Origin: Antedon bifida | Taxonomy: Eukaryota; Echinodermata; Crinoidea; Comatulida; Antedonidae | DNA: 64,000 bases | NCBI GenBank assembly: GCA_963402885.1 | Contig: OY727095.1 | Location: 4,035,001 to 4,099,000, forward strand | Direction: 5' to 3' | In this document: in pieces, positions 12,101 to 22,800 of the stretch | How positions within the stretch are numbered: the first letter of the stretch is position 1 | How the letters are laid out: every line of letters starts with the position of its first letter | Notes under the pieces: model-generated | What the model was told of the DNA's origin: nothing | Database searches by the model: none | What the model saw: only the letters and a program-made list of their open reading frames with translations | Made by a program: the position numbers and the translations under genes

Positions 12101-14275
12101 AATGGGTTCTGCGCATTTCAATTGTGCTATATTAACCACTTTTTACATAAATGGTTACTATAGCATGATAAACATGCGCAGAGTCGAATAATGGGTTCTG
12201 CGCATGTCAATTGTGCTATAGTAACCAGTTTTATCGAAAAATAAAAAGGTCGAAAATTGTCAATTTTTGGAAAAATCCCTGTACTATAGTACAGGGAAAT
12301 TTTCGAAAAATGGCCGATTTTCGACCCTTTTATTTTTTGACATAAATGGTTACTATAGCATAATAAACATGCGCAGAGTCGAATAATGGGTTCTGCGCAT
12401 TTCAATTGTGCTATATTAACCACTTTTTACATAAATGGTTACTATAGCATAATAAACATGCGCAGAGTCGAATAATGGGTTCTGCGCATGTCAATTGTGC
12501 TATAGTAACCAGTTTTATCGAAAAATAAAAAGGTCGAAAATTGTCCATTTTTTGAAAAAATCCCTGTACTATAGTACAGGGAAATTTTCGAAAAATGGCC
12601 GATTTTCGACCCTTTTATTTTTTGACATAAATGGTTACTACAGCATAATAAACATGCGCAGAGTCGAATAATGCGTTCTGCGCATGTCAATTGTGCTATA
12701 GTAACCAGTTTTATCGAAAAATAAAAAGGTCAAAAATTGGCCATTTTTTGAAAAATCCATGTACTATAGTACAGGGAAATTTTCGAAAAATGGCCGATTT
12801 TCGACCCTTTAATTTTTTGACAAAAATGGTTACTATAGCATAATAAACATGCGCAGAGTCGAATAATGGGTTCTGCGCATGTCAATTGTGCTATAGTAAC
12901 CACTTTTGACATAAATGGTTACTATAGCATAATAAACATGCGCAGAGTCGAATAATGGGTTCTGCGCATTTCAATTGTGCTATAGTAACCAGTTTTATCG
13001 AAAAATAAAAAGATCGAAAATTGTCCATTATTTGAAAAATCCCTGTACTATAGTACAGGGAAATTTTCGAAAAATGGCCGATTTTCGACCCTTTTATTTT
13101 TTGACATAAATGGTTACTACAGCATAATAAACATGCGCAGAGTCGAATAATGCGTTCTGCGCATGTCAATTGTGCTATAGTAACCAGTTTTATCGAAAAA
13201 TAAAAAGGTCGAAAATTGGCCATTTGTTGAAAAATCCCTGTACTATAGTACAGGGAAATTTTCGAAAAATGGCCGATTTTCGACCCTTTAATTTTTTGAC
13301 AAAAATGGTTACTATAGCATAATAAACATGCGCAGAGTCGAATAATGGGTTCTGCGCATGTCAATTGTGCTATAGTAACCACTTTTGACATAAATGGTTA
13401 CTATAGCATAATAAACATGCGCAGAGTCGAATAATGCGTTCTGCGCATGTCAATTGTGCTATAGTAACCAGTTTTATCGAAAAATAAAAAGGTCGAAAAT
13501 TGTCCATTTTTTAAAAAATCCCTGTACTATAGCACAGGGAAATTTTCGAAAAATGGCCGATTTTTGACCCTTTTATTTTTTGACATAAATGGTTACTACA
13601 GCATAATAAACATGCGCAGAGTCGAATAATGCGTTCTGTGCATTTCAATTGTGCTATAGTAACCAGTTTTATCGAAAAATAAAAAGGTCGAAAATTGGCC
13701 ATTTTTTGAAAAATCCCTGTGAAATTTTCGAAAAATGGCCGATTTTCGACCCTTTAATTTTTTGACAAAAATGGTTACTATAGCATAATAAACATGCGCA
13801 TAGTCGAATAATGGGTTCTGCGCATGTCAATTGTGCTATAGTAACCACTTTTGACATAAATGGTTACTATAGCATAATAAACATGCGCAGAGTCGAATAA
13901 TGGGTTCTGCGCATTTCAATTGTGCTATATTAACCACTTTTGACATAAATGGTTACTATAGCATAATAAACATGCGCAGAGTCGAATAATGGGTTCTGCG
14001 CATGTCAATTGTGCTATAGTAACCAGTTTTATCGAAAAATAAAAAGGTCGAAAATTGTCCATTTTTTTAAAAAATCCCTGTACTATAGTACAGGGAAATT
14101 TTCGAAAAATGGCCGATTTTCGACCCTTTTATTTTTTGACATAAATGGTTACTACAGCATAATAAACATGCGCAGAGTCGAATAATGCGTTATGTGCATT
14201 TCAATTGTGCTATAGTAACCAGTTTTATCGAAAAATAAAAAGGTCGAAAATTGGTCATTTTTTGAAAAAATCCCT
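9107..14275. repeat. Alternating-hairpin satellite array with a 1725-bp higher-order period
   Basis: Two hairpin units alternate. Unit A (about 75-90 bp) is bounded by TGGTTACTATAGCA and TGCTATAGTAACCA, with inner arms CATGCGCAGA and TCTGCGCATG. Unit B (about 105 bp) is nearly palindromic around CCCTGTACTATAGTACAGGG, flanked by GGTCGAAAATTGGCCA and TGGCCGATTTTCGACC. About 20 B centres are present, spaced about 195 bp (one A between) or about 285 bp (two A's between). Segments 9.77-11.50 kb and 11.50-13.22 kb match at an exact 1725-bp offset, so this is a higher-order repeat. Unit A has the form of a short inverted-repeat transposon, so the array may have grown from tandem MITEs. Long minus-strand reading frames here only mirror the repeats. 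Confidence 0.93.
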
Positions 14276-16402
14276 TTGGCTCTATAAGATGATGATAACA
14301 CAATATATGCGCATATAATGGCAATATTATCGCATAACTAAAAATCCCTCTATCGGAAATTTTCAGAAAAATTGGCAAACAAAAAAACCTTGTTTCTCTT
14401 CATTAAAATTTAGACAATATATAAAAATAACAATGCAAAATATATTTTATAATGAAATTTTAATATTTCTGAGTTTTTAAACTGCACTAAGTACAATAAA
14501 AGGATATATAAAACACTACTATAAAATACACTTTGCATGTGCATAAAAAAATGAAGTATTTTTTTTATATTTATGGTTTATATAAACTTGCTAATTTATA
14601 TATGCACATATTTTAAATAAAGTAAACATAATCACCTACACAATACAAGTTATTGATGATAACTTTGTGAGGTCCTTTGCTGAAATATTCAATCAATATT
14701 CCTGGTGACTTAATATAATTTAAAATTTAATCAATCAATCAATCATAAAACATATTTTTCTAAAAATGATAAAATGTATGCCTACATATTTTACCTAACA
14801 AGAAACGGTTTATTTCCTTCACCCATACCTCCCTCACATCAGTATGGTGTAAATATAAATTATTAAAAAATATGCTAAATAAAGAAATCATGTGACAAGC
14901 TTTTCTGTAGAATTACCCAGGGAAGAAATTATAATTTAACTCTTCCCTGAATTACCTATATAGAAACAAAACTACAGTAATTTATACTGTAACAGTTTTT
15001 AATATTAAAACATTTCATCTAAGTTAATTTACAACCATGTACTACTCCACCAATAGATATGTAATAAAACTATCTAATTCCAAGGCAATCTAAAAACAGG
15101 ACACTGAGCTTGGCATTGATCTTATGTCTGGTTGCAACAATATTTTAAAGAAGGCTGCTCAGAGCACTGGTATTGTGAAAAATCTGAACTTTAACTAATA
15201 TAATCTAATACATCAATATAAATACTAATACGATACAATTTCAGAATAAAATCTACCAACTACATTTTTTCATCCTGACCAGTTTTTCATTGTTTTCAAA
15301 CAAAACAATTATAACAAAAATGAATTTTATTGATCCTTAGCAGACTGTTATTAGCCTAGAAATAATGTCAAATTGAAATTAGTGCGAAATATTGCATATA
15401 ATACAGTATTTTTTGGTCTGTATTTTGTAATGATGTGGGAGACAGTAGCAAATAAAATATTACACTAATATTACATAGATAGAAATGGAAAAAAATAGCA
15501 ATAGAAAATCCTAATATCTTTATAACAGAAACTAATTAATAGAGTTACATAATGTTTAAAATATTTGAATTGGAAAAACTTAAATACAGTATAACATAAT
15601 TATATCATTTGTTATATTCCTAATTATATGGAATGTTTCTAATTTAAATAGGTAATATGTACCGTATTACAATGTAATATCCAAGGAATCTGCCAAAAAA
15701 ATTACAACCAACCCACACCATTCTTAAAAACGATTTAACCAAATGTTATTTCCTATATTCTAACATTATATCATGGGTTGGGAAATTAAGTACACTGACC
15801 AAAAATATTACTTTTTAGGCTAATTTCAAATTTATAAATTGGGGTAGTTGCTGACGCTATCACAATGTATCATTATGCCTAATGCTTCATCATTATAAGA
15901 CCATTACTACAGTATGCAGTAACAATCAAATCATGTGGGGTTTAAAGATAGAAGAATGTATAAATCTAGTACCCGAAGAAAAACAAGAATAGTCAAGAAA
16001 GTTATTAAAAAAACAAATATTAAATATTTACAAATATCAATAACACAACATTGTAACTGATCTCTTTCAGATTGTTAATATACAAAATAAAATAAATAAA
16101 AGGCAGCATGTAATTGTTTTAACCAGGAAGGTACATTATTATATACCTCCCTGTTTTAAAAACTTTTCTCAATTTTACATTTAAGATTTAGTTTTAAATA
16201 CTTTTATATTTCATTCTTCTAATCCGTGGACTAAAATTTCCAACATAATTTTAATCAGTGGACTGAAATCAAAACTTTCAATTCAAACAAATTCATGAAT
16301 CTTATTTCAATCCAATATTATTACGTCAATTGTATTATCAAGACAATTATTCTTTTAATCAAATGTATTAAATTTCAAGTACCGGTATATTAAATTAATT
16401 TG
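14276..16402. other. AT-rich non-coding DNA 3' of ATF6
   Basis: No open frame with recognisable content on either strand. It begins with AACACAATATAT and TATTATCGCATAA, shared with the left side of the satellite. It may hold the ATF6 3' UTR: minus-strand AATAAA signals occur at 15326-15331 and 14809-14814, but neither can be assigned from sequence alone. Confidence 0.5.
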
Positions 16403-16419
16403 TTTGGCCCTCATACATC

Positions 16420-16590
16420 ATACTTTCAATTTCAATCTTATAAGATTTGATTTCAATCTTATCAGTTTTAATTTCAATCGTATCAGTTTTAATTTCAATC
16501 TTATTAGTTTCAATCTAATCAGTTTTAATTTCAATCTTATTAGTTTCAATTCCAATCTTATCTTACCCGTTTTAATTCCAACCTTTTCAA
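16420..16590. repeat. Short degenerate tandem repeat downstream of ATF6
   Basis: The phrase TTTCAATCTTATCAGTTTTAA is repeated with variation about eight times, in periods of about 15-21 bp. It is simple low-complexity DNA, probably in or near the ATF6 3' UTR on the minus strand. The open frame across it encodes only an N/F/L/I/S repeat and is not a gene. Confidence 0.75.
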
Positions 16591-16742
16591 AACAATGAAT
16601 TGCATTTCAGAAATATCAAATCTATTTGGTCCACATGTTTTACAATTCATTCTGTACAACTAAAGTTAATTCCAATACTTCACTTTCTTCATACTTGTCT
16701 AAATAAATTTCCAGTTGTTGATTCACAGGGGGCGCCGAATTT

Positions 16743-16798
16743 GCATAACTTCACATGGAGAACCAATCATGCATAACTTCACATGGAGAACCAATCAT
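16743..16798. repeat. 28-bp direct duplication in the ATF6 3' flank
   Basis: GCATAACTTCACATGG followed by AGAACCAATCAT occurs twice back to back, about 90 bases beyond the ATF6 stop codon on the minus strand. The copies are identical, so the duplication is young. Confidence 0.8.
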
Positions 16799-16884
16799 GC
16801 ATAACGATTGGCCTATTAGAGCTCAACAGAACAATACCAACCAATCACATTAAGGCACTTTTTTCGGCATCATCGAATGCCTAT

Positions 16885-19800
16885 TCATGGTATTGTGATG
16901 TTTCTTGGATGAAACTTGATTGGTTCGTTATCGGTCATTATGTGATCTTTGGCCGTAGAGGTCGCTGCAGCATTTTTAACTTGTATGACACGCGTATCCA
17001 TTACCTCACAATCTATTTGCATCATGGACATGTGATCCATCATATGATCATCCACTGTTGAATCTACAGATATACATGTGTTTAAATAATAGAATAATAA
17101 TAATATACAAACATTATACGTTAAAAATGAGATAAATAACAACACTTACCATTCAATCTTAGGGCTGGCATAAGCACAGATATTTTGGGTCTTCCAGTGT
17201 TGTTATGTTGAAGTGCTGGTAGTAACAGATGATCCTATAATATAATCGCATCAAATTAATTAAAGTTAGGAATAGGGTCTTTTTATGGTGTGCACTTGCA
17301 AAGTCAGGTTTGGAGTTTTTCCCCCAGCCTAATTGTTGGTAGAATGTAATTAAAAATTGAGAACTTTATTATTAGGAAACTAATCATCTAATGGACTGTA
17401 AATGTATATCTTTGAGATTAAGTTCAATCACAGTTCTAAATGTCAAATGTTGTCTCTGAATCAGGTCAACGCTGTCAAGAGTTTTCAAAACCTTTACTTG
17501 CCAAAGACACATATTATTTAAAACGTTTTTTAATCAGTAAATGGGAATTAATTGACAACTTACTCTTCTAAAGGACACGACATAATACGTGTCGTTTTTC
17601 CTGTCGAGAGCATCCAGGAGATTCGCGTAGCGCCTGTCAAAGAGGCTGTCGTACAGCTGCAGGCCACGCTCATCTATGTTCTCCATTTGAGAAGTCATTT
17701 TACGGGCCATGTCACGCTTTCTTCTCTTCAGAGATTTCTTTAAATAATTAAATATTATAAATGTGTATACAATTTTTTATATCAAAAATGGTAAACTTTA
17801 TGTTACAAAAAAAATGTGATGTGCCCATATATGGACATGATGATGTCATATCACTACCATATTTGGGCATATCACTACCATATTTAGGCACATCACACCT
17901 TTTTGATAGTGTAGACAGAGCTTTATACAGTGTTGATTACACACCAGGTGAACATTTACATTTAATATCATAATCATAAAAAGTTACATTACAAGTTACA
18001 AATGTTATTACAAATTATTTTAGAAAATAAATGTAATACTTACAGATTTTTTACTTTTCTGTGCACTTTTCTTTTTTTCTTGTTCGTGACCAAACACCCA
18101 ACCTTTTAATTTATCTGCTAACCTAAACAAATTAACATACAATAATTGAAATATATTAGATATTGCAAATTATTAGTACACTAATTTCTTTTAAATTTGG
18201 ATAAAATGAATTTAATTGAAGGTTTTTTGACTAAAATTCTTTTATTATATAACATATATCACAAACAATTTTTTTCCCTTGGCCTAGTGTTTGACATCCA
18301 TTTCGAAATGGAAGCAACCAATTTTGTTCATTCAACCATTACAGATATGCTATAGAAAAAATCCATAGTTTTGTTATTCGTTAAATGGACAGGATATTTT
18401 CAACTCATAAAAATATTCGCCCCATTTATTATTTGTTATTTTTTTTAACTTCTTATTTCATAAGAGGAAATAGAGTTAATTGGAATTACTAATAAAGATA
18501 CATACCTCAACACTTCTGTAGAATTAAATGGACATGATGGATGAGCCTTAGACATCGGATAATTACTCATATCATTTAACAACATAAGCTGGTTGCGTTC
18601 CTCTTGTGTGAATGTGACATCCATTATGTCTTGGTCGCTAGAGGTGTTGTATAAGGATGTAGTGTTTTCATTAAAAGATAGTAAATTTCTACTGTTGTGA
18701 ACGGTTTTGATATATTGCGGTGCTGCATGCTGCGTATTGAAAACACTGAAATGAATAAACAAATATTAAATACATTAAAAAGGTGAGCAGTGGGTGGGGT
18801 TTCAAACTGGCATATCTGATTGGATAAACAGATCAGGGATCATATCTCACTATGTAAAGCTTTGTCTACACTATTATTAGTTTGACAAAAAAGGTGTGAT
18901 GTGCCCAAATATGGTAGTGATATGACATCATCATGCCATATATATGGGCACATCACATTCTTGTGTCACATAAAGTTTGATAGTCTCTATGTAACTTATA
19001 GCTCTATGCAACTTATAGCTCTATTACCTTATAGCTCTATGCAACTTATAGCTCTATTACCTTATAGCTCTATGTAACTTATAGCTCTATGCAACTTACA
19101 GCTCTATGAACATATACTGTAGCTCTATGCAACTTATAGCTCTATGCAACTTATAGCTCTATGCAACATATAGCTCTATGCAACATATAGCTCTATACAA
19201 CATATAGCTCTATACAACATATAGCTCTATACAACTTATAGCTCTATACAACTTATAGCTCTATACAACTTATAGCTCTATACAACTTATAGTTCTATAC
19301 AACTTATAGTTCTATACAACTTATAGCTCTATGCAACTTATAGCTCTATGCAACTTATAGCTCTATGCAACTTATAGCTCTATACAACTTATAGTTCTAT
19401 ACAACTTATAGTTCTATACAACTTATAGTTCTATACAGCTTATAGCTCTATACAGCTTATAGCTCTATACAACTTATAGCTCTATACAACTTATAGCTCT
19501 ATACAACTTATAGCTCTATACAGCTTATAGTTCTATACAACATATAGCTCTATACAACTTATTGTTCTATACAACTTATAGCTCTATACAACTTATTGTT
19601 CTATACAACTTATTGTTCTATACAACTTATAGTTCTATACCGCTTATAGTTCTATACAGCTTATAGCTCTATACAACTTATAGCTCTATACAACTTATAG
19701 TTCTACAGTATACAACTTATAGTTCTATACAACTTATAGCTCTATACAACTTATAGCTCTATACAACTTATAGCTCTATACAGCTTATAGTTCTATACAA

Positions 19801-22800
19801 CATATAGCTCTATACAACTTATTGTTCTATACAACTTATAGCTCTATACAACTTATTGTTCTATACAACTTATAGTTCTATACAGCTTATAGCTCTATAC
19901 AACTTATAGCTCTATACAACTTATAGCTCTATACAACTTATAGCTCTATACAGCTTATTGTTCTATACAACTTATAGCTCTATACAACTTATTGTTCTAT
20001 ACAACTTATAGCTCTATACAACTTATTGTTCTATACAACTTATAGTTCTATACAACTTATTGTTCTATACAACTTATAGCTCTATACAACTTATTGTTCT
20101 ATACAACTTATAGCTCTATACAACTTATTGTTCTATACAACATATAGCTCTATACAACTTATTGTTCTATACAACTTATAGTTCTATACAGCTTATAGTT
20201 CTATACAACTTATAGCTCTATACAACTTATAGTTCTACAGTATACAACTTATAGTTCTATACAACTTATAGTTCTATACAACATATAGCTCTATACAACT
20301 TATAGTTCTATACAACATATAGCTCTATACAACTTATAGTTGTATACAACTTATAGCTCTATACAACTTATAGCTCTATGTGACTTATAACTCTATGAAA
20401 CTTATAGCTCCATGGAATGCATGAGCATTAGTACATTTGTTCATTTTTGGTATTGGAGTATCAAAATGACCACAATGGTGATGAAAGGTTTGGATCCAAA
20501 ATGACATCCCCTGCCCTGGGGTGGGTTTCTTCACTAGAAGCTCTCTAAAATCTATGCAATAGACTAAGGTACACACAATATTAAACCAATTTGCAATTTG
20601 AAAATTAACTTTATCATACCTTAATGGGGCTACGTTGAAACCGATAATAAACACTACAGCTAACAAACATGTGGCAGTTTTAGTCGTTGAGGGCAGCATT
20701 GATCGCATCTTGGACAAAGTATCATACTGAAAAAGAAAACCATTAATATCAAAATGTAAACAGGATGAAAAAAAAAATGTAGACAGGACCAACAGCCTAA
20801 TTATTCTTCCAAAGGTTGAGGCAACTTAACTAGAATAAGTCAGATATCATAGAATACTTACGTCGTGTCTTAATGCTTCTAACTGTTGTTTAAGTGATAA
20901 ATTCTCTCTTCTAAGTTCATCATTCTCTTCTTGAATGTCATGTATCTGTACTTCTAAATTTGTTAAATACTGCGGAAAAAAATATAAATACTGACGTTAT
21001 TTAATGCTATTTTTCATCTAGTTCTAGTGGAATTTGCATTGGTTCAAGAATTCACAGAACATGTTTTGTTTATTTGTGGTTGTAGTTGAAATAAGTTTTC
21101 TCTTAGCATTTATAAAAAATGTTATTACAAAATTCCTTGTAAATTAAATACACTTATTAAATGGACGCTATCATGACATCAATGTGTCCTCTAATTAGAG
21201 ATGTTCTTTTTAGGGATTTGTGTTAAAAGTGCAAATGATTACCTCTTTTTTCTTTTTCCTAGACAAACAAGCAGATTCTCTATTTTTAATCATTCTTTGT
21301 TGTCTTTTCCATATCCGCACCTGAAAATAAAGCAAAGTTGCAAATTAGCAAATTATGAAGTGAAACATTAACTGACAATTGTACTAGATATAAGAAAATG
21401 TTATAAATAATAATCTCTTTATTGTCAACAAAACAAAAATAATTTACAAATGGTTATAAGGTATAGATAGCTAATCAAAGCTTATCACAATCTAAATATA
21501 CAAACTTATCTACTAACATGATTTCTTGAATAAAAAAGTTACAAGTAGAGAAAAATAGTAATACAACATCCAAAATGTGAAATACTTACATCTACGTCGG
21601 GGGGACAAGTAGGTTCCGTAACTACTGGGGCTAAAACAGGTTTTGGAACATTGATATTACTCAGTCTAGCTTGTTTCGTTGGCGGAGCTTCAGATGAAGT
21701 AATCACCGAAGTTGTGCTTAATGGTTTCACGTTGGAGGGTGCCAGAACAATACGTTGATTGGCAACTGAAAATTGAAAAAATAAAAGTCATAATATGGAT
21801 ATCATATACTTCATAATAGTTCAGGGGCAATAAAGGTCTTAAGCTAGGTCTTAGACTTAAGCCCAAGATAAAACCCTTACCAACGACGGTCTTAGATTTA
21901 GTACCATCGTTGCCAAGGGTAGGTTGCCAATATTTTTAATTATTTGTTAAAAATCTCCTAATAGTTATGTAATGAATAGGCAATGTGTCCATTAATGCAT
22001 AAAAATGGCCTCAACATGTCCTACTATAGAGATAGTTCACTATACTATATCTATGGTCCTACTGAGGAGGTAACTATAAGCTTGTTTGAAATTCTTTACT
22101 ATTAAGGTCTCAAATAAGACCACAATATTACAATAGGCTTAACTGAGCTTTCTCAAGGTCTTAGATTAAAGCCAGGCTTAGGTCTTTATATTGCAATCCA
22201 CCCCTGGTTGGGAGAACCAAGCATCCACTTAATAGCACTGACAAAACATAATATATTGTCCCTCATTTCATTCACAAGTGTCCAACTATAACCAAAAACA
22301 GAAATTCATACCTGATATTGGAGTGACCTTCATGTTATTAGCTGTTGATACCGTCACTATATTTGGATCAGTCTTGGGAATTATAACCTGACGTATTGTC
22401 TGCGGCCTTGGTAGTATGCGCTTCCCATTCTTCAGCCTCACTGGCTGCCCGACTATCACCTCATTTACTACGCTCACTCCGTTAACGGTTGGAACAAAGT
22501 TTGGACCAGTAGGGGCGATAAGCGGTGTCATGTCATCTTGCGGGGGGCTCAGAGGGGGTGTTTCTATCTTTAAATCTATATGTGCACATGTTGGACTTGA
22601 AATACTCTGGGAAAAAAAATTGCGAACATTTAGTGATAATTTGTAAATTTCAATAGAACAGTCTTATAAATTACTGTACTAAGCTTTTGATGGTCTAAAT
22701 TAACATTACAAACTATATGCTTATATAATAGTAATTATAAAATGCTAGATATCCTCCCTCTCCATCCTACTCCGAGTGGTTTTGAACTGTACAATACTTG

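Noticed and set aside
9113-14378. Many minus-strand open frames of 60-166 codons with the shared phrase VTIAQLTCAEPIIRLCACLLC
   Set aside because: They are translations of the hairpin satellite. Starts and stops recur at the repeat period and the complementary strand is equally repetitive; there is no independent coding signal.
16404-16598. 64-codon frame rich in N, F, L, I and S
   Set aside because: Low-complexity translation of the TTTCAATCTTATCAG repeat, on the strand opposite to ATF6.
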